Source: Leptothoe spongobia TAU-MAC 1115
GTDB lineage: Bacteria > Cyanobacteriota > Cyanobacteriia > Phormidesmidales > Phormidesmidaceae
DNA length: 36,939 bases
Direction: 5' to 3'
NCBI RefSeq assembly: GCF_018739885.1
Contig: NZ_JADOES010000052.1
Coordinates: 1-36,939 of the forward strand
This document shows positions 16,681 to 25,216 of this stretch, in pieces (the stretch's first letter is position 1; each line of letters starts with the position of its first letter). A model generated the notes under the pieces. That model worked only from the letters and a program-made list of their open reading frames with translations, was not told the origin of the DNA and did not search any database. Both the position numbers and the translations under genes were made by a program.

Positions 16681-17334
16681 ATGGCGGATAACCTGCCTGC
16701 TGCTCAATCTGCCTCTAACTCCGCTGAAGATTCGCAAGTCCAACGCATTGCGGCACGAAGAACCAGGATTCAAAAGATCTTACAACTATTAGGGCTGTCC
16801 ACTGGCAGCATTGGCCTGGCCCCGACCATCCTGTTGCTAAAACAGGGGCAATGGGGATTGGCAGTCCTGGTAGGGTTGGCCTCCATCGGTGTCATTGTTT
16901 TGGCCTTGGCCTACAAATTCCTGACGGATCTGATCAATCGGATTTTAGATCGCATCGAAGAAAAACTAGACGCCAGCAGCGATTCCCTGGCAGCTTGGAT
17001 CGTCGCCCAGTTAGAAACGGCGGCTATTAACTTTTGGTGGAAGATCACCCCCCAGTTCAAGGGTGAATACTACAAAAGTCTAATTTATGGCTATCGCTCC
17101 TATCGCACCCAAGGACTCAAAACCCCAGGGGACTTTAAACCTGATTTAGACAAGGTATTTGTGCCCCTACGCATTACGTCTAAAAGCCTGGAGCAGATTT
17201 CCCCCGCGTTAATCCAGCGACAAGAGACGGCTGGAGATTTAGAGATTTGGGACTTTCTCGGAGCCAGTAAAGATCAATCAGCGTCAGGTTTAAAACCTAT
17301 TTCACAAGAACAAACTATACGAAATCCTGACTGA
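16681..17334 (+). pseudogene. Truncated N-terminal part of a NACHT-type NTPase
   Basis: The 217-residue frame resembles the N-terminal region of cyanobacterial NACHT-domain proteins, which are STAND NTPases in signalling and anti-phage defence. Two hydrophobic segments lie at about 35-55 and 57-78. The recognisable block is WWKITPQFKGEYYKSLIYGY, YRTQGLKT, LDKVFVPLRI, SLEQISPALIQ and EIWDFLG at the end, which in full-length relatives sits just before the P-loop. No Walker A or B follows. The last five residues (IRNPD) and the stop are read from the left end of MITE copy A2, which begins at 17317. The NTPase and sensor parts are therefore missing. ATG start with GGAAG upstream, so a short membrane protein could still be made. 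Family call is from memory of the motif block. Confidence 0.7.
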
Positions 17335-17423
17335 TAGCGCCCGATATCGAAGGGCATCCACAAGGGAGTGCCCCTACAGGATGGTCCATTTTGAATCAGG
17401 GTTGAGGAATTCGGATTTGGTAT
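17317..17423 (-). mobile_element. 107-bp MITE-like element, copy A2
   Basis: Inverted copy of 1377-1483 with the same length and imperfect inverted ends (ATACGAAATCC on the left, ATACCAAATCC as the complement of the right). It cuts into the NACHT-type frame and supplies its stop codon. A TA target duplication can be read at the ends. Confidence 0.78.
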
Positions 17424-17625
17424 TAGAAACTGAGAAAGTTCGTAACTGTCCTAGAGATCCTGTTGGCTGCGCGAAGTCGGAGTCAACATACCCAGCCAAT
17501 ATATCTTCTTTGACTCCGCGCAGGGAACTCTTACAAAAATTATCAGCACCTGCTAACACTTGAAACAGGTTGCCATCACACATCCGCTTGTAATACATTA
17601 GTTCTGGTCACCTCTATTAATTGCA

Positions 17626-18669
17626 ATGCGGCGCGATTCTCTCTTCTACCGCCTATTCCAAAAATCGCCTAGCCTGCTCTTTGATCTGCTACCTGTATCC
17701 CCCTCTGACGCAGCCGCCTATCGCTTCGACTCAGTCGCCATCAAAGAACCTAAATTCGAAATTGACGGCGTCTTTCTGCCACCCGAAGGTGGCGACAATC
17801 GCACCGTCTACTTTTGCGAAGTCCAATTTCAAAAAGATGAAAAACTCTATGAGCGCCTCTTTGGCGAATCCTTTCTCTACTTCTACCGACAACGCCATCG
17901 CTTTGACGACTGGCAAGCCGTCATCATCTATCCCGCCCGTACCACTGAGCAAACCCAAACCCATCCCTATCGAGCCCTACTAGCCAGCGATCAGGTCCAT
18001 CGTATTTACTTGGATGAGCTAGGCGATCCTCAAGACTTACCCTTGGGTTTGGGGCTAATACTGCTCACCAGTGCCAACCAAACCCAGGCAACCCAGCAAG
18101 CCCGCACCTTAGTTGCTCGGGCACAGCAAGAAATTACCAACACCACTGAGCAGCAAGCCATAATAGAGTTAATCATCACTATCATGGTGTATCAGTTCAC
18201 CCACATCAGTCGGCAGGAGGTAGAAATGATTCTGGATATACGCTTGCAAGACACCCGTGTGTACCAAGAAGCCAGGGAAGAAGGTGTACAGGAAGGTTTG
18301 GCCCAGGAGCGAGCACTGCTCACACGTATGCTGACTCGCAAGGTAGGAAAATTATCCCAGTCTGCGTCCTTACAAGTTGGGCAGTTATCCTTTAGGCAAT
18401 TAGGGGATTTAGGTGAAGCCCTTCTAGAATTTCAGGCAATGGCTGATCTAGACACCTGGTTAAATCAACTGACTGAAAAGCAGACTGAAGTTGTCAAAAA
18501 GTTAATTCAAAAGTTAGGAGCATTAGAAGCATCTACATCAGATCAGATCAAAGAAATTTCCCTCAGCCAGTTGCAGCTATTAGAAGAAGCTTATAAAGAC
18601 TTTCCATCTATCAATGATTTGACCGATTGGTTGCAGGCTCAGTCAAAAGCTGATGCCACTCTGTCGTAA
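17626..18669 (+). CDS. Rpn-family PD-(D/E)XK nuclease-like protein (DUF2887) with two DUF4351 domains
   Basis: Member of the Rpn/transposase_31-like group, small PD-(D/E)XK nucleases linked to recombination and, in recent work, to phage defence. The N-terminal core has FEIDGVF with Asp47 and VYFCEVQFQ with Glu65 and Gln67, the expected D...ExQ site. A helical region with Glu-rich turns (YQEAREEGVQEGLAQE) follows. The C terminus has two related units of about 55 residues, LTRMLTRKVGKLSQ... and VVKKLIQKLGALEA..., each ending in a DL..WL motif; these look like tandem DUF4351. Length 347 fits intact relatives, so this copy should be functional, unlike the remnant at 10134-10286. It sits just after MITE copy A2. 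ATG start. Confidence 0.88.
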   Translation: MRRDSLFYRLFQKSPSLLFDLLPVSPSDAAAYRFDSVAIKEPKFEIDGVFLPPEGGDNRTVYFCEVQFQKDEKLYERLFGESFLYFYRQRHRFDDWQAVIIYPARTTEQTQTHPYRALLASDQVHRIYLDELGDPQDLPLGLGLILLTSANQTQATQQARTLVARAQQEITNTTEQQAIIELIITIMVYQFTHISRQEVEMILDIRLQDTRVYQEAREEGVQEGLAQERALLTRMLTRKVGKLSQSASLQVGQLSFRQLGDLGEALLEFQAMADLDTWLNQLTEKQTEVVKKLIQKLGALEASTSDQIKEISLSQLQLLEEAYKDFPSINDLTDWLQAQSKADATLS

Positions 18670-18684
18670 GCCAGACCAATATAG

Positions 18685-19101
18685 CTAGTTTTCAGTTTTA
18701 GGCAACTGTCCCTGGGGTCTCAGCTGACGTTCACCCTGCGCCAGTGCTTTTTGCACGGCAAATAATTGTTCCTTATCCAAAGCCTCAACAAAAATTCTCA
18801 GCAAAAACAAACTCGCCCCGTTCGACAACGTCTCCATGCCATCAGGATAAATCGCCAAAAACTTCGCCTTCTCACTCTCACTCATGCCCAGGGCAATGCT
18901 TTTGCCATCCACATAGACCTCTTTGCGTCGCCCAACAATCTTGGACCTAATCTCAAAATTCTTATCCCATATCTGCCAATTGATCCAAACTTCTTCCTGT
19001 TCCTGTAGACCTGGATCAAACCCATAACGACCGACAATGTAATAAGTCGGCTCCTGAGCCACAGGATCCAACGCTTGCATCTCAATTTGGCATAGCAGCA
19101 T
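18685..19101 (-). CDS. Small soluble protein, unknown function
   Basis: Protein of 138 residues, unrecognised. It is mixed alpha/beta, with aromatic strands EEVWINWQIWDKNFEIRSKI and RKEVYVDGKSIALG, and a helical C-terminal half ending in a Gln/Pro-rich tail. No signal or membrane segment. The start ATG at 19101 has a good ribosome binding site (GGAGT, 8 bases upstream). It converges with the Rpn-type gene, with 15 bases between stop codons. No neighbour suggests a pathway. Confidence 0.65.
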   Translation of the reverse strand: MLLCQIEMQALDPVAQEPTYYIVGRYGFDPGLQEQEEVWINWQIWDKNFEIRSKIVGRRKEVYVDGKSIALGMSESEKAKFLAIYPDGMETLSNGASLFLLRIFVEALDKEQLFAVQKALAQGERQLRPQGQLPKTEN

Positions 19102-19199
19102 CGTGATTACTCCTTAAAACAAATGACCAAAGCCCTGGCAGAGCTTGACTGATAAACAATCCTGGTAAGGGATCTGCTTAAAAATAAAGTACTGACTCA

Positions 19200-19229
19200 A
19201 AGCCCCCAGTATTGGGAGTTTGGGGGCTT
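19200..19229. terminator. GC-rich hairpin upstream of the small unknown gene
   Basis: AAGCCCCCA at 19200-19208 pairs with TGGGGGCTT at 19221-19229. A second stem, AGGGGCTG at 19295-19302 with CAGCCCCT at 19318-19325, sits just past the Deg protease stop. Neither has a clear T tract; the second is the better candidate for the end of the protease transcript. Confidence 0.45.
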
Positions 19230-19330
19230 GACGAATAGGCTAATAGAAGATTATTCCTCACTACGTTTAGTTTTGGCCGCTTACTTAACACTTTAGGGGC
19301 TGCGCCTTGTTCCAGCCCAGCCCCTTATGC

Positions 19331-20515
19331 CTATTGACCGACCTCCTGTAACTCCGCCGGACGCACAGTCAAGCTCTCCGTCTGCTCACCGCGAATCACT
19401 TCAAACCGCAATCCCTGACCAATCTTGCTACCCTCGACAGTATCCTGAAGCTGTTCTGCCGTTGTCACCGCCTCACCATCGATTTTCACAATTACATCCC
19501 CCCGGCGCAGTCCCCCTTTTGCCGCCGGACTATCCGGCACCACCTGCACAATCAACACACCCTCCGTCTCAGGCATCGTCAGCACCGAGTTGGGGTCCTC
19601 ATTAAACTGCTTCGCCTGCTCCACAGTCAGGTTTGTCATCTGGATGCCAATAAACGGATGGGGCACCCGCTTGCCCTCAGCCAAGAAGGACTGAATCTCC
19701 TTCGCCTTATTAATCGGAATCGCAAAGCCAATGCCCTCTGCATCTGCCCGAATCGCTGTATTAATGCCGATCACCTCGCCCTGCTCATTCACCAAAGGGC
19801 CGCCCGAGTTACCCGGATTAATCGCTGCATCCGTTTGTACAAAGTCCAAGCGCTTGTCCGGGATACCCACCTGAGAGCTAGACCGGTTCAGCGTACTAAT
19901 AATCCCCAGAGTGACCGTATTATCCAGCCCCAGGGGGTTACCTACTGCGATCGCCCAGTCACCCACCTGCAGCTGACTAGAATCCCCCTCAGGAGCCACC
20001 GGCAGATTATCGCCCTGAATCTTCACCACGGCTAAATCAGACGGCTCGTCAGTGCCCTTGACCTCACCATCAAACGTACGACCATCTTTGAGCGTGACAG
20101 TGACCTTATCCGCGCCGCTGACCACATGGGCATTGGTCAGGACCAAACCACTACGGTCGACAATAAACCCGGAGCCCTGCCCCTGCTGACGAAATTCCTG
20201 GGGTACCCGAGGAAACGCATCATCGCCAAAGAAACCACGGAAAAACGGATCATCAAAAAATGGATCAGGCGCACGGGGCGCCACCGTACGTTCCGTATCC
20301 ACTCGCACCACGGCTGGTCCTACCCGATCCACCGCCGCCGCGACAAAGTTATGGGGCGTATCTGGAATTCTTGAAGCTTGTACCAGCTGGGTGGTCGGTG
20401 GAGCGACCTCAGCCACGCTGGGAGGGATTATCCATTTAGAGAATAATCTTAGGGAAGATAAGGTTAATGCCACGCTCAGGACAATGACTAATGCGTAGTT
20501 CCGTATCTGACGCAT
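19331..20515 (-). CDS. Deg/HtrA serine protease (HhoA/HhoB type)
   Basis: Trypsin-like, ATP-independent protease with one PDZ domain, which degrades misfolded proteins in the periplasm or thylakoid lumen. An N-terminal hydrophobic signal anchor (YALVIVLSVALTLSSLRLF) is followed by a Pro-rich spacer. The catalytic triad is His130 (LTNAHVVSG), Asp160 (EPSDLAVVK) and Ser237 (NPGNSGGPL). The C-terminal PDZ domain starts near residue 285 and includes LRRGDVIVKIDGEAV. Length of 394 matches HhoA, HhoB and HtrA of cyanobacteria, and I cannot tell which paralogue it is. The frame is open to a TTG at 20530, but ATG 20515 is the more likely start. It is 251 bases downstream of opcA, beyond a strong terminator, so it should be transcribed independently. 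Confidence 0.94.
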   Translation of the reverse strand: MRQIRNYALVIVLSVALTLSSLRLFSKWIIPPSVAEVAPPTTQLVQASRIPDTPHNFVAAAVDRVGPAVVRVDTERTVAPRAPDPFFDDPFFRGFFGDDAFPRVPQEFRQQGQGSGFIVDRSGLVLTNAHVVSGADKVTVTLKDGRTFDGEVKGTDEPSDLAVVKIQGDNLPVAPEGDSSQLQVGDWAIAVGNPLGLDNTVTLGIISTLNRSSSQVGIPDKRLDFVQTDAAINPGNSGGPLVNEQGEVIGINTAIRADAEGIGFAIPINKAKEIQSFLAEGKRVPHPFIGIQMTNLTVEQAKQFNEDPNSVLTMPETEGVLIVQVVPDSPAAKGGLRRGDVIVKIDGEAVTTAEQLQDTVEGSKIGQGLRFEVIRGEQTESLTVRPAELQEVGQ

Positions 20516-20717
20516 AGGATGTGCTCTCAACTCAACAGATCAACAGTTTAAGATCAATAGTTTGCTCCTTCATCAGCAAACCTGATTGATTTCTTTTTCT
20601 ATTGTCTGCAATGTCCTGAAGAATTGTGAAGTCAGGATAACCCTACCCATTAGGGACAATGGCTTTTGGGATCAACCAGGATTTCCTATCGCTCGGCAAG
20701 GCTTAGTTAAACATAAT

Positions 20718-20765
20718 AAAACAGCGTCAGGCATAGGCACATGGCTTATACCTGACGCTGTTTTT
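20718..20765. terminator. Strong bidirectional terminator after opcA
   Basis: A perfect 14-bp stem, AAAACAGCGTCAGG (20718-20731) with CCTGACGCTGTTTT (20751-20764), and a 19-base loop. A T run follows on the plus strand and an AT-rich TTTTATTAT on the minus strand. It lies 17 bases past the opcA stop and should end the fbp-tal-zwf-opcA transcripts. Confidence 0.88.
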
Positions 20766-20781
20766 GGGTTGGATTGAGAGA

Positions 20782-22125
20782 CTAATTCTGAGCAGCATCC
20801 AACAGCTTCAAAATCTGAGCTGTCACTTCTAAACTCTCTTCAAACAACACATCTTCTCCCCAACGCTGTAGCTGCTGCTCTAACAACAGATCAGACCGCT
20901 GGTCAGAAATTGCAGTCACCTCCTGGATATAACAGGACTGGGCACCACCGCCAGATTCCATCCGCATACAACCTGCTGTCTCGGAGCAAAGAATGGTGCA
21001 GCAGTTCGCATCTAAATTGGTCGACGACATCCGCAAGCCCGTTAAATCACCGAGCACCTCACCGACATCCGCCACCGGAATCGCGGCTAGCTCCACATCG
21101 ATGGACCGGCCATGCTTGCTGCCATCTAGTGTAATCCGCCGCAGATCATAGTCCCCACCCTCTTGCTTATAGTCCTGGGGCTGCCAATTTAGACGACTAG
21201 CCAACCACCCCAAGTAAAGCAACGCCTGGGCTGCATTCCCCTTCTCATAGTCGACACCTACCTGGTCCATCTCCAACAATGCCACCCGTCGCTCAGGTGG
21301 ATCAAAGGACGCTGCAGATAGCTCCTGCCAGGGGGCCAGACGATACCAGTTTAGATCGGCCACTTTAGTCCCACTGGCCACCAGCTGATGAATTTTTAAC
21401 AGCTCTGACTCAGGATTACCGTAATAGCTGGAGTCTAAAATAATGCAGTTACTCACCTCGGCCATGGACTGAAACAGCAGCTGCTCAGGATTGGGTGTGG
21501 CCTTCCACCAGACAAATTTGGGTAGGTCAGCGATGACCAAAGACTTGACCAGGGTATCGACCCGATCCAGGGCTTCTTTGGTCCCCCGCAGGGTGATGTA
21601 CTCACAGCATACCAACCGACTACCGCTGCTTTTTTGCACCGGGCAGTAGGCCGAGACCTGGGCCGTTACTCCGGTGTCTTCATCATCAAAGGTGGGACAT
21701 AGGGTAATCACTCGACAGGGGTTCTGAGCGGCTAAGGCCTCATTTAGGTTAAAGCCCCGCAGGTCGGCATTGCTAAACCGTCGCTTTTCAGGCGGCAACT
21801 TCTTAAACTCTTTACGCAATCGCTTTAATGTGGCTTGATCGACACGATTGGTGATGGGTAGATCATAGGTTTGTTGGGCGGTTGCGATCGCACTCCTCGT
21901 CGCTGGTCCATGCTCCCCATCAATGGGATTAGTATAAAACCCAAGCGCTGCCAGGAGCTGTTGAATCTCCTCAGGCTCATAAATAATCACACTAAACGTA
22001 GTCGCCCGCGTTGCCACACCAGAGACACCGCTGGCATAGTTATGCCATATCTCCCGAAGTTCAGCTTCAATATCGTCAACAGAAATGTCCTTAGGTTTTT
22101 GTAGTGTAACTAGAGAGGTCACCAT
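20782..22125 (-). CDS. opcA: OpcA, glucose-6-phosphate dehydrogenase assembly/activator protein
   Basis: Allosteric activator that promotes assembly and activity of glucose-6-phosphate dehydrogenase in cyanobacteria and so gates the oxidative pentose phosphate pathway. The protein has 447 residues. Residues about 52-105 look like a peptidoglycan-binding-like fold (LLAALGFYTNPIDGEHGPAT), as in other cyanobacterial OpcA proteins. The conserved core follows, including LPKFVWWKATPNPEQLLF. A cysteine-rich patch NCCTILCSETAGC puts Cys380 and Cys386 six residues apart, the spacing I recall for the thioredoxin-regulated pair of Nostoc OpcA; redox switching is therefore likely but not shown. ATG 22125 is 58 bases after the zwf stop, so co-transcription with zwf is expected. 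Confidence 0.95.
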   Translation of the reverse strand: MVTSLVTLQKPKDISVDDIEAELREIWHNYASGVSGVATRATTFSVIIYEPEEIQQLLAALGFYTNPIDGEHGPATRSAIATAQQTYDLPITNRVDQATLKRLRKEFKKLPPEKRRFSNADLRGFNLNEALAAQNPCRVITLCPTFDDEDTGVTAQVSAYCPVQKSSGSRLVCCEYITLRGTKEALDRVDTLVKSLVIADLPKFVWWKATPNPEQLLFQSMAEVSNCIILDSSYYGNPESELLKIHQLVASGTKVADLNWYRLAPWQELSAASFDPPERRVALLEMDQVGVDYEKGNAAQALLYLGWLASRLNWQPQDYKQEGGDYDLRRITLDGSKHGRSIDVELAAIPVADVGEVLGDLTGLRMSSTNLDANCCTILCSETAGCMRMESGGGAQSCYIQEVTAISDQRSDLLLEQQLQRWGEDVLFEESLEVTAQILKLLDAAQN

Positions 22126-22183
22126 GGTTTTAAACGCGCGATTGGATAGTTATTAAGTGGATCGAGGGAGACTAGGGAAGAGA

Positions 22184-23713
22184 TTAAAGACGCCGCCAAC
22201 GCCGACCGACCTTATTCAGCAAAAATTCAGCTTCTACCGGTTCCCAGGTACCGGCTTCATACAGCGGAATCTGGGCCGGATCTGCCGGACTATCCCAGGC
22301 CTCTAAAACGGGGGTCAATACCCGCCAGGACTCTTCTACTTCATCCCCTCGGGTAAACAGAGTTTGATCTCCCAGCATCGCATCTACCAACAATCGAGCA
22401 TAGGCATCGGTGCTAGGTTGACCAAAGGCCGCATCATAACGGAAGTCCATATCCACCGGACGGGTGCGCAGGGAACTACCCGGCGTCTTCACCTCAAACC
22501 GCATCGAAATCCCTTCATCAGGCTGAATCCGTAGGGCCAGAATATTGTCATTCATCTGCTTTGCCGCCGACTGAAACATCAGGTGAGGCACCTGCTTGAA
22601 GTGTATCGAGATTTCAGACACTTTCTTCGGCATTCGCTTACCCGTACGTAGGTAGAAGGGCACCCCTTGCCAGCGCCAGTTATCCACTCGCATTTCAATC
22701 GCGGCAAAGGTATGGGTGGTAGAGTCGGTCGGGGCACCGTCTTCTTCACGGTAACCCGGCACCGACTCGCCCTTCATCCAACCCTTGGTGTATTGCCCCC
22801 GGATCGCACACCGATCCAAATTTAGGGGATCAGCCAACCGCGTTGCTTGGAGTACCTTCACCTTCTCATCCCGTACACTTGATGCTGCCAGAGAGTTGGG
22901 CGGTTCCATCGCTGTCAAGCAGAACAACTGCATCAGGTGATTTTGCACCATATCTCGCAGGGCCCCGGCGGTTTCATAGTAGCCCGCCCGCCCTTCTAGA
23001 CCGACGGTTTCTGCCACCGTAATCTGCACATGGTCAACAAACTGTCGATTCCATAGGGGCTCAAAGATGGCATTAGCAAACCGGAACACCAACAGGTTTT
23101 GCACCGTTTCCTTACCCAGGTAGTGATCGATGCGATAAACCTGCTCTTCAGGGACCGCTGCCCTCACTTTTTGGTTTAGGGCCTGGGCTGATCCCAGGTC
23201 ACGACCAAAGGGTTTCTCAATGATTAAACGTTGTTTAGTTGGGTCGGCCAGCATTCCTGCTGCCCCCAGCTGTTGGGTGGCTTCTGCAAAAAAGCGCGGT
23301 GCGACTGACAGATAAAACAGCCGATTGCCCCGCGTATACCGTTCTTCATCCAGCTCGCTCAGAAAGGCCTTTAGCTTCTGATAGCTCTCAGGCTTATCGA
23401 TATTGCCGGGGCAGTAATACAGCCCAGATGCAAAGTTCTCCCACAGCATCTGGTTATGAATACCACCGCCATAATCTTCGATCCCTTTTTTCAAATGCTC
23501 TCGGAAGAATTCGTGGCTCCATTCCCGACGAGAGACACCGACAATCGTCAGCTCAGGAGGCAACCGCCGCTCCTGACGCATCTTATATAGAGAGGGTACC
23601 AGCTTCCGCTGGGTGAGATCCCCCGATGCACCAAAAATAACTAGAATCTGAGGCTCTGGAATACGATCTTGTTGGAGACCAACGCGAAGGGGATTTTCTA
23701 GAAGAGAAACCAT
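22184..23713 (-). CDS. zwf: Glucose-6-phosphate 1-dehydrogenase
   Basis: Oxidises glucose 6-phosphate to 6-phosphogluconolactone with NADP+, the first step of the oxidative pentose phosphate pathway, in the cytosol. Visible landmarks are the dinucleotide-binding GASGDLT (28-34), EKPFG (166-170) and the substrate-site signature RIDHYLGK (194-201). The length of 509 residues is normal for the family. The open frame runs back to a TTG at 23743, but those ten codons fall in a purine-rich tract and the ATG at 23713 fits relatives better. The leader is pyrimidine-rich on the sense strand, with no ribosome binding site and a G-quadruplex motif on the opposite strand. Third gene of the fbp-tal-zwf-opcA cluster. 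Confidence 0.96.
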   Translation of the reverse strand: MVSLLENPLRVGLQQDRIPEPQILVIFGASGDLTQRKLVPSLYKMRQERRLPPELTIVGVSRREWSHEFFREHLKKGIEDYGGGIHNQMLWENFASGLYYCPGNIDKPESYQKLKAFLSELDEERYTRGNRLFYLSVAPRFFAEATQQLGAAGMLADPTKQRLIIEKPFGRDLGSAQALNQKVRAAVPEEQVYRIDHYLGKETVQNLLVFRFANAIFEPLWNRQFVDHVQITVAETVGLEGRAGYYETAGALRDMVQNHLMQLFCLTAMEPPNSLAASSVRDEKVKVLQATRLADPLNLDRCAIRGQYTKGWMKGESVPGYREEDGAPTDSTTHTFAAIEMRVDNWRWQGVPFYLRTGKRMPKKVSEISIHFKQVPHLMFQSAAKQMNDNILALRIQPDEGISMRFEVKTPGSSLRTRPVDMDFRYDAAFGQPSTDAYARLLVDAMLGDQTLFTRGDEVEESWRVLTPVLEAWDSPADPAQIPLYEAGTWEPVEAEFLLNKVGRRWRRL

Positions 23714-23759
23714 GGGGGAAGAGGAGAGAGGGGAAACGGGCAACGTAACGTGGGAGTGA

Positions 23760-23790
23760 GGGGGAGCAGGGGAGGTGGGGGGAGCAGGGG
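23760..23790 (+). promoter_or_regulatory. Four-run G-quadruplex motif in the tal-zwf spacer
   Basis: G runs of 5, 4, 6 and 4 (23760-23764, 23769-23772, 23777-23782, 23787-23790) are separated by three 4-base loops (AGCA, AGGT, AGCA). This is a textbook intramolecular quadruplex pattern on the zwf template strand, about 50 bases before the zwf start. Folding is not shown, and such purine tracts can also be plain low-complexity repeats. Confidence 0.6.
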
Positions 23791-23836
23791 AAGGGAGTCT
23801 TAATTAATGTGGGACGTTTTCTGGAAGATAGTCGTT

Positions 23837-23875
23837 GGTAGTTAGTCGTTAAACTCCAGTCAGGGACTAACTACC
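23837..23875. repeat. 11-bp hairpin between tal and zwf
   Basis: GGTAGTTAGTC (23837-23847) pairs perfectly with GACTAACTACC (23865-23875) across a 17-base loop. It sits 65 bases after the tal stop, where it could reduce read-through into zwf or protect the tal mRNA end. Confidence 0.6.
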
Positions 23876-23940
23876 TACCACGAACCACGAACTTCCTTAC
23901 CTGATCGGAATTTCCCGGCTTATGCGGCTACCCCCTTATC

Positions 23941-25080
23941 TTACGCAGGAGATAACTGCTTGACTTTCATCACCAACGAATCCATTAGCTTGTCAAAGGG
24001 CTTGATGAATTTGTCGATGCCTTCGGCCAGCAGCTCGTCCATGACGTCATCCAGGTTGATGCCCACAGCGGGTAGGGTTTCAATTACGCTATAGGCCTGG
24101 TCTACATCAGATTCAATCCGGCTGCTGACATCACAATGGTCGGCACAGGCTTCGATGGTGTTGGGGGGCAGGGTATTAACGGTGTCAGGCCCAATCAGCT
24201 CATCGACGTACATGACATCGCTGTAGGCAGGGTTTTTGGTGCTGGTGCTGGCCCACAGTAGACGCTGTACCTTGGCCCCCTTGGCCACCAGTGCCTGCCA
24301 ACGATCGCTCTGGGTGATCTTTTTATACTCTTGGTAGGCTAGCTTGGCATTTGCGATCGCAACTTTACCCTTCAGTCCAGCAATCTGCTCACGCTTGCGA
24401 CCATCGGCCTCGGCCAGCTGGTCTAGCACATTATCCACCTTGCTATCGATACGGCTCAAGAAGAAACTGGCCACCGATGCCATCGAGCTAATGTCATGAC
24501 CATCGGCTAAGCGACCTTCTAGCCCGCGAATGTAGGCCCAGGCAGTATCGATATAGCTCTGTACCGAGAACAATAGAGTAACGTTGACGTTGATCCCGTC
24601 GCGGATAGTCTGCTCAACCGCTTTTAGACCTGCGGGTGTCCCTGGAATCTTGATCATCAGGTTAGGGCGACCAATGGCTGTAGCATAGCGACGGGCCTCA
24701 GCCAGCGTACCCTGAGCATCGTGGGCCATGTTAGGCGGCACTTCTAGACTGACATAGCCATCCAAACCATGGGAGGACTCATACACAGGCTTGAGGACAT
24801 CGCAGGCCCGACGAATATCATCAAAGACTAGAGACTCGTAGATTTGATCAACAGACTGACCGGCACGGACACCGGCTTCAATTTCTTGATCGTAAATTTG
24901 ATTACCTGCGATCGCCTTCTCAAAGATGGCCGGATTTGAAGTGATCCCATGGACATCTCGGCTACCAATCAGCTCAACCAGCTCGCCAGAAACGAGCAAA
25001 TCGCGGCTGAGATTATCCATCCAAACACTTTGACCGTGGTCCTTTAGATGCAAAATTGGGCTGTCATTGACTGTAGTCAT
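23941..25080 (-). CDS. tal: Transaldolase
   Basis: Transfers a three-carbon dihydroxyacetone unit between sedoheptulose 7-phosphate and glyceraldehyde 3-phosphate in the non-oxidative pentose phosphate pathway. The Schiff-base lysine is Lys144 in NLMIKIPGT, and GITSNPAIFEKA (45-56) is the typical N-terminal motif of the longer bacterial transaldolases. The 379-residue length fits that class. ATG 25080, with a weak AGGA upstream. In the sense direction it follows fbp after a hairpin and a perfect dyad, so it may have its own regulated promoter; zwf is 227 bases downstream. Confidence 0.95.
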   Translation of the reverse strand: MTTVNDSPILHLKDHGQSVWMDNLSRDLLVSGELVELIGSRDVHGITSNPAIFEKAIAGNQIYDQEIEAGVRAGQSVDQIYESLVFDDIRRACDVLKPVYESSHGLDGYVSLEVPPNMAHDAQGTLAEARRYATAIGRPNLMIKIPGTPAGLKAVEQTIRDGINVNVTLLFSVQSYIDTAWAYIRGLEGRLADGHDISSMASVASFFLSRIDSKVDNVLDQLAEADGRKREQIAGLKGKVAIANAKLAYQEYKKITQSDRWQALVAKGAKVQRLLWASTSTKNPAYSDVMYVDELIGPDTVNTLPPNTIEACADHCDVSSRIESDVDQAYSVIETLPAVGINLDDVMDELLAEGIDKFIKPFDKLMDSLVMKVKQLSPA

Positions 25081-25124
25081 GGGTGGGTTATCCTGGGTAA
25101 CTTGTCTATTTGTTTTTTGTTTAA

Positions 25125-25137
25125 ACCTGTATCAGGT
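25125..25137. promoter_or_regulatory. Small dyad close to the tal start
   Basis: ACCTG-TAT-CAGGT, a 5+3+5 inverted repeat, lies 45 bases upstream of the tal ATG in an AT-rich stretch. It could be an operator half or chance. Confidence 0.35.
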
Positions 25138-25151
25138 ATGGGTCAGGCGAC

Positions 25152-25173
25152 ATTAATGTTGTCCAACATTAAT
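25152..25173. promoter_or_regulatory. Perfect 10+2+10 dyad upstream of tal: candidate operator
   Basis: ATTAATGTTG (25152-25161), then TC, then CAACATTAAT (25164-25173): a 22-base site with perfect 10-bp arms, 72 bases before the tal start. The geometry fits a dimeric helix-turn-helix repressor. It does not match the NtcA (GTA-N8-TAC) or SyCRP1 patterns I know. A short hairpin is the alternative, but the 2-base gap makes it a poor RNA loop. Confidence 0.6.
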
Positions 25174-25216
25174 CACACCGTGGTTTAGCAGTCGGTGGTG
25201 CAGCGGCAATTTCCAA

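Noticed and set aside
17374..17598. Minus-strand frame of 74 codons between MITE copy A2 and the Rpn-type gene
   Set aside because: Its end is read through the MITE and no homology is recognised. An imperfect inverted repeat (CTGCGCG/CGCGCAG) underlies part of it.
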